This document shows, piece after piece, positions 33,331 through 41,387 of a stretch of DNA of 64,000 nt. The translations under genes and the position numbers were made by a program. This stretch comes from Pseudobdellovibrionaceae bacterium (GTDB lineage: Bacteria; Bdellovibrionota; Bdellovibrionia; Bdellovibrionales; Bdellovibrionaceae). The stretch spans positions 1 through 64,000 of the forward strand of contig JAHBUW010000002.1 in NCBI GenBank assembly GCA_019637875.1, in the 5' to 3' direction. The notes under the pieces are model-generated. The model saw nothing but the letters and a program-made list of their open reading frames with translations. It searched no databases and was not told where the DNA came from. Numbering within the stretch: the stretch's first letter is position 1; every line of letters starts with the position of its first letter.

Positions 33331-34118
33331 GTGGGCCTCGGAATCGGGACGAAGTGCTTTTCCACGAGTTCACGCGCGGTCGCGGCGACGTGATGGCGAT
33401 CCTCTTCACTTTGGACGTGGATCTCTTCGTGAAAGCTGATCTCGACATCGATGGTCTTCAGACAGAACAGGCCCCAGATCGCGGGCAAAAAACTCATATC
33501 GCCGTACCAGCAGACCGAGTCGCGCCATTTATCCGACATGGGTTCGCCGTTCACCCGGCGGTAGTTGATGACCATGACCTTGATCGGAATGCCCGTGCCG
33601 GCGGCGGAGATCAGCAGCGACTTTTTGAAGGGCAGAAGCTTTTCCCCGTCGCCCGACGTTCCTTCCGGATAAAGCACGACGTCGAAGCCCTGCTTGAGCG
33701 CATCGCGAATCTCGCCCATTTCACCGACGATCTTCGTGCGGCTGCGGCGCTCGACGAACAAACATCCGCCCATCTCGCACAAAGTTCCCAAGAAAGGCGT
33801 CTCGCGCATTTCCACCGACGTGATGAACAGGCAGCGCTTCACCGACGACAGCGCCAGAATATCCATGAAGCCCAAGTGATTGCCGACCAAAAGAAAGTTC
33901 TGTCCCTTGGGGGGCAGTCCCTTCGCTTCGACCTTCACGCCCATCATCTGGCACGCACCCCGCGTGTAACGCGAAACCGTGCGCGCGTGAAAACCCCGAC
34001 GCGCCACCTGTCCGCGAATGAATAAGCGGCCGACGTAGGACTCGATCAGGTAGCTCAGTACGTAGACAATGAAGATGCTGAAGCGGACGGCGCCGCGCAG
34101 ACGATCAGTCAAACCCAT
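33327..34118 (-). CDS. plsC: 1-acyl-sn-glycerol-3-phosphate acyltransferase-like (PlsC family)
   Basis: 263 residues. An N-terminal hydrophobic segment (FSIFIVYVLSYLIESYVG) anchors it to the inner membrane. The acyltransferase motifs are in order: NHLGFMD (H81 and D86, the HX4D catalytic pair), then GCLFVERRSRTK, then VVLYPEGTSGDGEKLLPFKKSLL, then IPIKVMVINYR. It should transfer a fatty acyl chain to a lysophospholipid or a related acceptor. The start is 3 nt after the stop of sua5, and the end overlaps the next gene by 4 nt, so it is in an operon. Whether it is the main PlsC or a side enzyme cannot be told. Confidence 0.92.
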   Translation of the reverse strand: MGLTDRLRGAVRFSIFIVYVLSYLIESYVGRLFIRGQVARRGFHARTVSRYTRGACQMMGVKVEAKGLPPKGQNFLLVGNHLGFMDILALSSVKRCLFITSVEMRETPFLGTLCEMGGCLFVERRSRTKIVGEMGEIRDALKQGFDVVLYPEGTSGDGEKLLPFKKSLLISAAGTGIPIKVMVINYRRVNGEPMSDKWRDSVCWYGDMSFLPAIWGLFCLKTIDVEISFHEEIHVQSEEDRHHVAATARELVEKHFVPIPRPT

Positions 34119-34121
34119 GGC

Positions 34122-35135
34122 CTACAAAAGCGATAGACTGGCCGCTTTTGTCAAGCGCTCGAGGACGGCGGCCCAATGCTCGCCCGTCTGCCCGTCTTTG
34201 CAGCGGAAATAGAGGAGTTCCGTACCCGATTCGGCGAGGGCCCGGAGGTCCGCGTAAAGCCGCCGGGCCGCGAGTTCCGCGTCGTCCGGCAAACGCAGCT
34301 CGCGAAGCTCATGATAGGCTCCCGTGGGCCGCTCCAAACGAAGATCCACACCTTCCAGCTGATGGGGGATCTCGTCACGACGGGTATTCACCCGCGCCAA
34401 GATCTCGGACTCGGTCATTTCGGCGGGCACGAGCACCAAAGGGATCCGGGGCATGTAGTGATGTTTCATCTGGCCGGGGGCTTCACCGCGAATGGCGGCC
34501 TCGCGCCAACGGGCTTTCACGCCGGCTTGCGCGAGCGCGGCGTCGATCTGTCCCCGGGACACCATGCCCGGCCGCAACAGGGTCAGCTCATCCCCGTCCA
34601 TCTTCAATACGGTGGATTCGATGCCCACGCGTCCCGAATCGGCTTTCAGAATGTAGACCGCTTCGCCGAACTCGTCTTGCACGTGCTGCCAAGTGCTAGG
34701 ACTCGTGTGACCGAAACGATTGGCGCTCGGTGCCGCCAAGGGAACCTGCGCCAACTGGATCAGCTGACGGGCGACGGGATGATCGGGCGACCGTAAGCCC
34801 ACGCCATCCAAACCCGAAGTGATAAGGTCGGAAACCAATTCGCTTTTGGGCAGCACGATCGTCAGCGGTCCCGGCCAGAAGGCGGCCGTCAAAGCGTCCG
34901 CGGTGGGCGGCCACTCACGGGCGCACGTCCGCGCCATTTTTACCCCGTCGACATGAACGATCAATGGATCGAAGAAGGGCCGTTCTTTGACGGCGAAAAT
35001 GCGTTTGAGTCCGTCCTCGCGATCAATACGCGCGGCCAAGCCGTACACCGTTTCGGTGGGCATGGCGACCACGTCGCCGCGCTCAAGCAATTGCGCGGCG
35101 GCGGATAGGCTTTCCGGGGAAGGGGTCAAAGGCAT
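34122..35135 (-). CDS. sua5: Threonylcarbamoyl-AMP synthase (Sua5 type)
   Basis: 337 residues, the long Sua5 form rather than the short TsaC form. The N-terminal YrdC domain (residues 1-200) shows VVAMPTETVYGLAARID, KRIFAVKERPFFDPL, FWPGPLTIVL, VGLRSPDHP, PLAAPSANRFGHTSP and the linker LLRPGMVSRGQI. The C-terminal Sua5 domain follows with APGQMKHHYMPRIPL. The enzyme makes threonylcarbamoyl-adenylate from threonine, bicarbonate and ATP for the t6A modification of tRNA. It starts 7 nt after the ybbP-like gene, in the middle of the minus-strand operon. Confidence 0.95.
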   Translation of the reverse strand: MPLTPSPESLSAAAQLLERGDVVAMPTETVYGLAARIDREDGLKRIFAVKERPFFDPLIVHVDGVKMARTCAREWPPTADALTAAFWPGPLTIVLPKSELVSDLITSGLDGVGLRSPDHPVARQLIQLAQVPLAAPSANRFGHTSPSTWQHVQDEFGEAVYILKADSGRVGIESTVLKMDGDELTLLRPGMVSRGQIDAALAQAGVKARWREAAIRGEAPGQMKHHYMPRIPLVLVPAEMTESEILARVNTRRDEIPHQLEGVDLRLERPTGAYHELRELRLPDDAELAARRLYADLRALAESGTELLYFRCKDGQTGEHWAAVLERLTKAASLSLL

Positions 35136-35142
35136 GCCCAGG

Positions 35143-37704
35143 CTATAACCGAACGGATTCCAGAACGCGAGCGGGATTCGACCGAGCCAGTTTCAGACTG
35201 AAAAAGCTCGTCAAAATCAGGCTCAAAACGCAACTCGCCCCGAGGGTCAGCGCCAGGCTCATGAAGTCGATCCGGAAATTCCCTTCGAAGAACTGGTAGG
35301 ACAACCCAATGCCGATCGCGATCGCGAGCAGACTTCCGAAGAACGTCGCCGCCAACACCAGAATGCCGAATTCGACTTGGAACAGACGCAAAACCCCCGG
35401 CGTGGGCGCCCCCAGAAGACGGAACAAGGTCGCATCCCACTCTTGGACTTGCAATTGCCGGTACAAAATCGAGAGCAGCACGAACAATCCCGAAATCCAA
35501 GTGAGCGTCGACATCAGCTGTAGCGCGAAGACCATCTTGTCCAGGACTTCCAGTCCCTTTTCGATCGCGCGCTCGACGTCGATGGCCGACACGTTCGGGA
35601 AGGCCCGCGCCACCCGCGTTTGGATCTTGTTCTTCGCGTCCTCGTTCGCGCCCGTCACGTCGGCCAGCCAAATCTTCGGCGCATCGTCCAGCGCGCCCGG
35701 TTGCACCAGGATGAAGAAGTTCGGTTGGAAGCTGTTCCACATCACCCGGCGCAGGTTCACGATTTCACCTTCGATTTCGAAGCCCTGGATATCGAACTTG
35801 ATCACGTCGCCGATCTTGAACCCCATACGGCCGGCATAGCGCCCTTCGACGGACAATTCGATCGGTTTCCCCTCGCGAAGGGTCGGCGAAAATTCGCGAC
35901 CTTCGGTAATCGCTTCGGCCGCCGTCAAGCGTGGACGGGACGACAAATTCACGCCGCGATTGCGGAAGCGATTTTCCGCTTCCTCTTCACGGGTGACGAA
36001 GCCTTCCGCAGCTTCTTTGCGTTCGTAAGGTTTGCCGTTCACTTCCAGAACGCGGGACCGGATCAAGGGCGAAATATTGTTCAGCTCGTGTCCCTCTTCG
36101 TTCACGATCTTTTTCACGCCGTCGATTTGCTCATCTTGAATGTCGAAGAGGAAAATCGACGGTCGACTCGCGGACCGGTCGCCGATGAGCTCATCGTACA
36201 GGCCCGCGCGAATTTGCGGAATCAACGTCGTAAGCAATGTCCCCAAAGACAGCGCCACGAAGGTCGTCAGCAGGACCGGCTTACGGGCCAAGTACAAAAA
36301 GCCTTGCCGCGCCCACCAGGGACCGCGCAGCTTTCCCACCGCACGGAACAACGCCCAGCCCGCGAAGGCCAAGATCAAATACGAGCCGATCAAAGCCCCG
36401 AAGAAACTCGAACCCAGGATGTACGAGTTCGCCTCACGAATCGACAGATACCAGAATCCCGCCAGCACCGGCGCCCACAAAAGCGCGTAGATCGGCCGGA
36501 AGTCGCCGACCCACGTGGAGGCTTCCGAGAACAAACGCTGCGTCGGCACATCCTGAAGCTGACGGATGAACGGCAACGTCACGCCGATCGAACCCAGCGC
36601 GATCAGGAAGAAACCTTTCACGACGGTGCGCAGCTGCAAGGTGACATTGACGTCGACGCTGATGAACTCTTTCAGCAAGGCGCCCAGGACCGGCAATCCC
36701 AAACCGACGGCCGCCATCGCGACCGCCGTCGTCGCCACGCTCAGCAGTAGAAGCTGCATCAGGAAAATGCGTCGGATATTGCTCGAACGCAGTCCCAGCG
36801 CATTGTAGACCGCATAAGCCTTCACCTTTTGGTTCAGCCAAGAGCGTACGAGCGCCGCCAGACCGAAGCCCGCCAGCGAAACGCCGACCAAGGCCCCGAG
36901 GCCCAAGTAGTCGAATAGAAATCCCATCGCGCGGCCGGTGTCCTCGCTGGCTTCAAGGTAGCTGCTCCAGCGCACGGCGGGCTCGTTCACCTCGTCCAGG
37001 AATTTCTTTTCGCGCTCTTTCAGCTGCTCGGGCGTGGGCATCGCCGATTCGGGATATTTGATCAGGACCGCGTCCGTCATCGTCGTGCCGAATTGGATCA
37101 ACGTCGTTTTTTCGATTTGCGATCGGCCCGCGTAAACTTTCGGCGCTAAGCTCGCCAAACGGAAAGTTTGGCTGCTGTCTTCCTCGACGACATCGGCGAT
37201 TTCGAAGGACGTTCCGCCCAGCTCCAGTTTGTCGCCGACTTTCAGATTCAGCTGCAAAAGCAGCTCGGGATAAACCCAGATCTTCGGTTCGTTCACGATC
37301 GTCTTCGCGCTCGCGCCCGTGATGACGCCCCCGTCTTTCAGACGGATCTCTCCGTAAGGCGGATAGCTTTCGTCGATCGCTTTGATCTGCACCAAACGCG
37401 AATCCGGCCCCGCCGCCACCATCGAGAAGAACTCGTACAGGCGGCTGGAGGTCGCCCCTTCCGGAACGTGACGCCCCAAGATCTCGAGCTCTTTCGCGGT
37501 CAGCTGACGGCGCACGCTGATCGCGACATCACCCGAAAGATTCGCTTTCGCGTTCGCACGCAAAGAATCCTTCAACGCATCCTGAAAGGTCGAAAGGATC
37601 AGATATCCCGACAACCCCAAGGCCAAATTCATGATCAGCAAAAAGACGAGCGCGCGCATCGCGCGGAACTCGGTCCACGCCAACCGGGACTCAAGACGGA
37701 ACAC
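35143..37704 (-). CDS. ybbP: ABC transporter permease, YbbP/FtsX-type
   Basis: 853 residues from the GTG at 37704, preferred because GCGGAGG lies 5 nt upstream; an ATG at 37734 without a ribosome site is the alternative. It has an N-terminal membrane segment, a periplasmic domain, and two FtsX-like blocks of three segments (LGALVGVSLAGFGLAALV ..., and the last three near the C-terminus). Extra segments lie in the middle (WVGDFRPIYALLWAPVLAGFWYL). The size and order match YbbP, the permease beside the lysophospholipase TesA and the ATPase YbbA in many Proteobacteria. The substrate is unknown. It overlaps the end of the ybbA-like gene by 14 nt. Confidence 0.9.
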   Translation of the reverse strand: MFRLESRLAWTEFRAMRALVFLLIMNLALGLSGYLILSTFQDALKDSLRANAKANLSGDVAISVRRQLTAKELEILGRHVPEGATSSRLYEFFSMVAAGPDSRLVQIKAIDESYPPYGEIRLKDGGVITGASAKTIVNEPKIWVYPELLLQLNLKVGDKLELGGTSFEIADVVEEDSSQTFRLASLAPKVYAGRSQIEKTTLIQFGTTMTDAVLIKYPESAMPTPEQLKEREKKFLDEVNEPAVRWSSYLEASEDTGRAMGFLFDYLGLGALVGVSLAGFGLAALVRSWLNQKVKAYAVYNALGLRSSNIRRIFLMQLLLLSVATTAVAMAAVGLGLPVLGALLKEFISVDVNVTLQLRTVVKGFFLIALGSIGVTLPFIRQLQDVPTQRLFSEASTWVGDFRPIYALLWAPVLAGFWYLSIREANSYILGSSFFGALIGSYLILAFAGWALFRAVGKLRGPWWARQGFLYLARKPVLLTTFVALSLGTLLTTLIPQIRAGLYDELIGDRSASRPSIFLFDIQDEQIDGVKKIVNEEGHELNNISPLIRSRVLEVNGKPYERKEAAEGFVTREEEAENRFRNRGVNLSSRPRLTAAEAITEGREFSPTLREGKPIELSVEGRYAGRMGFKIGDVIKFDIQGFEIEGEIVNLRRVMWNSFQPNFFILVQPGALDDAPKIWLADVTGANEDAKNKIQTRVARAFPNVSAIDVERAIEKGLEVLDKMVFALQLMSTLTWISGLFVLLSILYRQLQVQEWDATLFRLLGAPTPGVLRLFQVEFGILVLAATFFGSLLAIAIGIGLSYQFFEGNFRIDFMSLALTLGASCVLSLILTSFFSLKLARSNPARVLESVRL

Positions 37705-38356
37705 AAAGGCCTCCGCGCAGGCTGTAGCGCTCATCGCACAGACGCGCGAGTTCCGGATTGTGGGTCACGAGGATGGTCGTGATCCCCGCTTTGCGGATTT
37801 GATCGAAGAAAACTTGCGTGACCTTTTCACCCGTTTCGAGATCCAAGTTCCCGCTCGGTTCATCGGCCAAGATCAGACTCGGCCGTCCGACCAAGGCGCG
37901 CGCGATGGCGACCCGCTGACACTCCCCGCCGCTCATGGTGCCGGGGTGGTGATGCAAGCGGTGCCCCAGCCCCAGGCTTTCCAGCATGGCGCGGGCTCGA
38001 CTTTCGACGTCGGTTTCACCCTGGATTTCCAAAGGCAGCGCGACGTTTTCGAGCGCGGTCAAATGCGGGACCAAGTGAAACTGCTGGAAGACGATCCCGA
38101 TTTGTTTACCGCGGAAAAGCGTGCGCGCCTCGGGCGAGAGCGCACTGACGTTTTGTCCGCCGATCTCGACCGATCCCGAATCCGGAACGTCGAGCCCCGA
38201 CAGCAATCCCAGAAACGTGGACTTGCCGGCGCCGCTTTGACCGAGGATCGCCACGATCTTTCCCGTCGCGACCTCGAGGTTCAGCCCCTTCAGCACTTCG
38301 ATCCGCGACTCACCTTGGGCGAAGGACTTCTTCAGATTCGTGACTTTCAGGCTCAT
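37691..38356 (-). CDS. ybbA: ABC transporter ATP-binding protein, YbbA/LolD-type
   Basis: 221 residues, the normal size of this family. Walker A is LGQSGAGKST, the Q-loop region is GIVFQQFHLVPHLTALENV, the signature is MSGGECQRVAIARAL, Walker B is LILADEPSGNLD and the switch His is in ILVTHNPEL. It belongs to the MacB/LolD/FtsE group that works with FtsX-type permeases, and its permease is the next gene. The TesA-like esterase gene ends 16 nt upstream, so the order tesA-ybbA-ybbP of other bacteria is kept. Confidence 0.94.
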   Translation of the reverse strand: MSLKVTNLKKSFAQGESRIEVLKGLNLEVATGKIVAILGQSGAGKSTFLGLLSGLDVPDSGSVEIGGQNVSALSPEARTLFRGKQIGIVFQQFHLVPHLTALENVALPLEIQGETDVESRARAMLESLGLGHRLHHHPGTMSGGECQRVAIARALVGRPSLILADEPSGNLDLETGEKVTQVFFDQIRKAGITTILVTHNPELARLCDERYSLRGGLCVPS

Positions 38357-38372
38357 GCGTTCACTTCCGTCC

Positions 38373-39008
38373 TTACTTTTTGACCGTGGTGGATTTCAAG
38401 ATGGGTTCAAGCGTCTTCCAAACGTTGTCGGCGACGATGACGTAGCCCTTTTCATTTGGATGAATGCCGTCTTCGAGATTCAAGTCTTTCGCGCCGCCGA
38501 CCTTGTCGAGCAGAAACGGGATCAGGTCGATCTTCTGCTCCTTCGCGAGCGCGGGATAGACTTTGCGGAAATCGTCGCGGTACTTGTCGCCGTAGTTCGG
38601 CGGCATCTCCATGCCCGCGAGCACCACCCGCGCACCGGATGCTTTCGCTTTCACGATCGCCTCCTCTAAATTTTTGCGGGTGTCGGCGGGTTTGAAACCG
38701 CGCAAGCCGTCGTTGGCGCCGAGGGCGATGACGATGATTTCGGGTTTGGATTTCAATTGCCAGTCGAGGCGCGACTTCGCGCTGGCGGACGTCGAGCCGC
38801 TGACGCCGGCGTTGATGACTTGCCAATCGAGTTTCGCGGCTTTGATTTTCTGATCGATGAGCGCGGGATACGCTTTCTCTTTAGCGACGCCGTATCCCTC
38901 GGTCAGTGAGTCACCCAGGAAAACGATTCGGGGAGTCTTCGCGAACGCGAAGGAGGAGAAATTCAGGAGCGCCAAAAACAAAACGGCCGATGCTGTTCTG
39001 ACCTTCAT
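38373..39008 (-). CDS. tesA: Secreted SGNH esterase/lysophospholipase, TesA-like
   Basis: 211 residues. Signal peptide MKVRTASAVLFLALLNFSSFAFA; the enzyme is periplasmic. SGNH blocks are complete: GDSLTEGYG (S34), NAGVSGST, LGANDGLRG and DGIHPN (D180, H183). Length and blocks match TesA, which hydrolyses acyl esters, thioesters and lysophospholipids. It is the first gene of the long minus-strand operon. With ybbA, ybbP and the acyltransferase plsC downstream, a shared role in turnover of envelope lipids is plausible, but this is inference. Confidence 0.93.
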   Translation of the reverse strand: MKVRTASAVLFLALLNFSSFAFAKTPRIVFLGDSLTEGYGVAKEKAYPALIDQKIKAAKLDWQVINAGVSGSTSASAKSRLDWQLKSKPEIIVIALGANDGLRGFKPADTRKNLEEAIVKAKASGARVVLAGMEMPPNYGDKYRDDFRKVYPALAKEQKIDLIPFLLDKVGGAKDLNLEDGIHPNEKGYVIVADNVWKTLEPILKSTTVKK

Positions 39009-39072
39009 AGGGTCCCGAGTTTAGCACCGGCCGTTGAGTTATTAAATCGTTAACAGTTGGAGTCGGGGACGA

Positions 39073-39432
39073 TTAGTAACGTCCGCCGCCGCCGCCACGT
39101 CCGCCGCCGCCGAAGCCGCCACGTCCGCCGCCACCGCCGCGTCCACCACCGAAGCCACCACGTCCGCCGCCGCCTTCACGGGGAGCTTGAGGGCGAGCCT
39201 CAGAAACGTTCAGCGCGCGTCCGCCGACGTCTTTGCCGTTCGCTTCTTCGACTGCGCGATCTGCATCGGCGTCGTTTTCCATTTCGACAAAGCCGAAGCC
39301 TTTCGAACGTCCCGACTCACGGTCAGTGATGACCTTCGCCGAAAGGACGGGTCCGTAAACCGCGAAAGTTTCGTGCAGAGACTGATCGTCTACGCCGTAC
39401 GGAAGATTGCCGATATAAAGTTTCTTGCCCAT
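39073..39432 (-). CDS. RRM RNA-binding protein with Gly/Arg-rich tail
   Basis: 119 residues from the ATG at 39430-39432, behind the strong ribosome site GAAGGAGGTACC. A single RNA recognition motif fills residues 1-80, with RNP2 (LYIGNL) and RNP1 (KGFGFVEM) intact. The last 35 residues are nearly all Gly and Arg with a few Phe, ending in Tyr, as in cold-shock-type RRM proteins of cyanobacteria and Bdellovibrio. It should bind single-stranded RNA, perhaps as a chaperone. The Gly tail is coded by GC-rich repeats (39073-39180), a likely spot for length change. A long upstream region (39433-39718) with a G-tract precedes it. Confidence 0.93.
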   Translation of the reverse strand: MGKKLYIGNLPYGVDDQSLHETFAVYGPVLSAKVITDRESGRSKGFGFVEMENDADADRAVEEANGKDVGGRALNVSEARPQAPREGGGGRGGFGGGRGGGGGRGGFGGGGRGGGGGRY

Positions 39433-39659
39433 GGTACCTCCTTCAAAGTCCCAACCCTGGCGTGGGTAATTCATATGTCGGTACCAAGAACAGACGCACT
39501 AAAACAGGCAATCGCTTTCTGGAACACGGACACGAATCAGTGATTACAGGCTAACAAATAAATCGGCAAATCAAAAGAAAGAGTCAGAACTCAAGAGCGG
39601 GAAATCCTGTATTTAGACGATCTTAACGGTCTTAGGCAAAGCCAAAGGAAGGGGCTTGA

Positions 39660-39672
39660 GGGGGGGGGGGGG
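39660..39672. repeat. Run of 13 G
   Basis: A homopolymer of 13 G followed by A and four more G, in the gap between the SlyD-like gene (ends 39719) and the RRM gene (starts 39432). Such tracts slip during replication and could vary in length. It lies about 230 nt upstream of the RRM start. Apart from this tract and an AT-rich stretch at 39530-39660, the 286-nt gap shows no clear structure. Confidence 0.85.
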
Positions 39673-39718
39673 AGGGGTACGGAGCGTCAGCCCGGTCCCC
39701 CTTGAAATCTATGGCGAA

Positions 39719-40201
39719 TCAGTGGTGATGCCCACCGGGACCATGCACGTGACCATGCGAGATCTCTTCCGAGGTCGCAACGCGCGATTCGATCAGCTCC
39801 ACGTCAAAAACGAGATCCACGCCCGCCAGCGGGTGGTTGCCGTCGAGCTTCACATTCTCTTCGCCGATTTCGGCGATCCGCACGACTTTCATTTGTTGAC
39901 CGAGGTTCAATTGCAAGAACGCACCGACTTCGATCTTCAAGTGCGCGAGTTCTTTCTTGGGAACTTCCATCACCATTTTGGGGTCGGGCTCGCCGTAAGC
40001 ATCCGAAGCTTTCAGACTGACGGTCTTCTTTTGGCCGATCAGCATTCCCATCACTTCCTCTTCGAGCTTCGGAATGATTTGTCCGATTCCGGTCAAGAAG
40101 GCCAAGGGTCCATCCGAGCTCTCATCCAGCAACTGGCCTTTGGTATCTTTGAGGGTGTAGTTGAAGCTGATGACACGTTGGGGTTGGGCCGACAGGCTCA
40201 T
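39719..40201 (-). CDS. slyD: FKBP-type peptidyl-prolyl isomerase, SlyD-like
   Basis: 160 residues from the ATG at 40199-40201 (AGAAGGAGATTTTCC ribosome site). The FKBP domain is split by an insert-in-flap domain as in SlyD: FNYTLKDTKGQLLDESSDGPLAFLTGIGQIIPKLEEEVMGM, the insert KMVMEVPKKELAH... VRIAEI, then LDGNHPLAGVDLVFDVELI. It ends in a His-rich tail (HGHVHGPGGHHH) that can bind nickel or zinc. It should help protein folding and perhaps nickel delivery in the cytoplasm. The tail is shorter than in E. coli SlyD and has no Cys. Confidence 0.94.
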   Translation of the reverse strand: MSLSAQPQRVISFNYTLKDTKGQLLDESSDGPLAFLTGIGQIIPKLEEEVMGMLIGQKKTVSLKASDAYGEPDPKMVMEVPKKELAHLKIEVGAFLQLNLGQQMKVVRIAEIGEENVKLDGNHPLAGVDLVFDVELIESRVATSEEISHGHVHGPGGHHH

Positions 40202-40332
40202 GGAAAATCTCCTTCTGGAACGGGGCCAAATTGTTGTGAACCATAAACCACGCTTATAGGGACCCGGCAAGAAGAAAGGCGGTTCCTACAATTCGCTTGC
40301 GGGACGGGCGTTTCACGACCGACAATTTTCTA

Positions 40333-40875
40333 ATGACGGGTCCGAGTCCTTTCCGACAAGCTCGATCGTTACTTTTGAATTCCAGTTACCAACCTATGAA
40401 AATCATCCCGTGGCAAAAGGCTTTGATCCTTTGGTTCCAGGGGAAGGTCGAAGTGCTGGAGTATCACAACGTCTTCGCGCGCAGTGCTTTCAACGCTTTT
40501 CAACTTCCGAGCGTCATGCGACTGAAAACCTACGTGCGTCCCCGCAACTTCGGGGTGGTTCGCTTCTGTCGCGAGAACGTCTACATCCGCGATAACTTCA
40601 CCTGCCAGTACTGCGGCATCCAACACGCGGCGAAGTCGCTGACTCTGGATCACGTCGTCCCGGCCTCGAAGCAAGGACCGAAAAGCTGGACGAATGTCGT
40701 GACCGCTTGTCGCGATTGCAATCAGCGTAAGGGCAATCGCACGCCCTCCGTCGCGAAGATGCCGCTTTTAAACGAACCGCGTATCCCCTCGTGGCTGCCC
40801 ACGACCGATCTTGACTACAATTCCACGCAGATGCCAGGATCCTGGGGTCCCTACCTCAACGATCCGGCAGGCTGA
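40333..40875 (+). CDS. HNH endonuclease-domain protein
   Basis: 180 residues from the ATG at 40333; no strong ribosome site separates this from other starts at 40297 and 40396. A N-terminal part (LLNSSYQPMKIIPWQKALILWFQGKVEVLEYH) is typical of the bacterial family with a C-terminal HNH domain. The HNH finger is FTCQYCG ... LTLDHVVPASKQG ... NVVTACRDCNQRKGNRTP, with both CxxC pairs, the D-H and the N in place. It is likely a zinc-bound nuclease fold of the cytoplasm; members of this family are common single genes without a known restriction partner. It heads a four-gene operon and ends 2 nt before the acetyltransferase. Confidence 0.9.
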   Translation: MTGPSPFRQARSLLLNSSYQPMKIIPWQKALILWFQGKVEVLEYHNVFARSAFNAFQLPSVMRLKTYVRPRNFGVVRFCRENVYIRDNFTCQYCGIQHAAKSLTLDHVVPASKQGPKSWTNVVTACRDCNQRKGNRTPSVAKMPLLNEPRIPSWLPTTDLDYNSTQMPGSWGPYLNDPAG

Positions 40876-40877
40876 CC

Positions 40878-41357
40878 TTGAGCGAACTGATTCTTAAGAA
40901 CATTCATTGGCGCGAGACCCTCCCGCTACGGCAGTCCGTGCTGCGCCCGGGACAGCCGCCCGAGCAATGCCACTTCCCCGGGGACGAGGACAAAGGCACC
41001 TTCCACATCGGCATGATTGATCCCGCAAACGGACTCGTGGTCGGCATCGGCAGTTTTCGCCGGGACGCCCTGCCCAGTGAACCGCCGCTTCTCGGCGCGG
41101 ACGACGCCAGGGGCCGGCCGCTTCCCTATCGGCTGCGGGGCATGGCCGTCCATCCCGATTACCGCCGCCGCGGGATCGGTGACCAAATCCTTCGCGACGG
41201 CGAACGACAACTCCGAGAGCTGGGATCGGGACTTTTGTGGTTCAACGCCCGCCAAGACGCCTTTCGATTTTACCAAACCAACGGCTACGATTTCGCCAGC
41301 GAACTGTTCTCGATCAATGGAGTCGGACCGCATAAGGTCATGCTCAAGAGACTTTGA
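40878..41357 (+). CDS. GNAT-family N-acetyltransferase
   Basis: 159 residues with a TTG start. The acetyl-CoA-binding motif is YRLRGMAVHPDYRRRGIGDQILRDGERQ (R/Q-x-x-G-x-G/A form), followed by LLWFNARQDAFRFYQTNGYDFASE, which are the usual last strands and helix of the fold. There is no membrane segment or signal. It should acetylate a small molecule or protein amine in the cytoplasm; the substrate is unknown. It starts 2 nt after the HNH gene and is probably translated from the same message. Confidence 0.9.
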   Translation: MSELILKNIHWRETLPLRQSVLRPGQPPEQCHFPGDEDKGTFHIGMIDPANGLVVGIGSFRRDALPSEPPLLGADDARGRPLPYRLRGMAVHPDYRRRGIGDQILRDGERQLRELGSGLLWFNARQDAFRFYQTNGYDFASELFSINGVGPHKVMLKRL

Positions 41358-41387
41358 CCTCCGCGCGTTTTCGCGGTGTTATGGTCT

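Noticed and set aside
39073-39180. Short GC-rich repeats as a mobile repeat
   Set aside because: They are explained by codons for the Gly/Arg tail of the RRM protein.
39433-39600. FliA-like promoter (GCCGATTT) before the RRM gene
   Set aside because: Only six of eight bases match the -10 box and there is no TAAA at the right distance.
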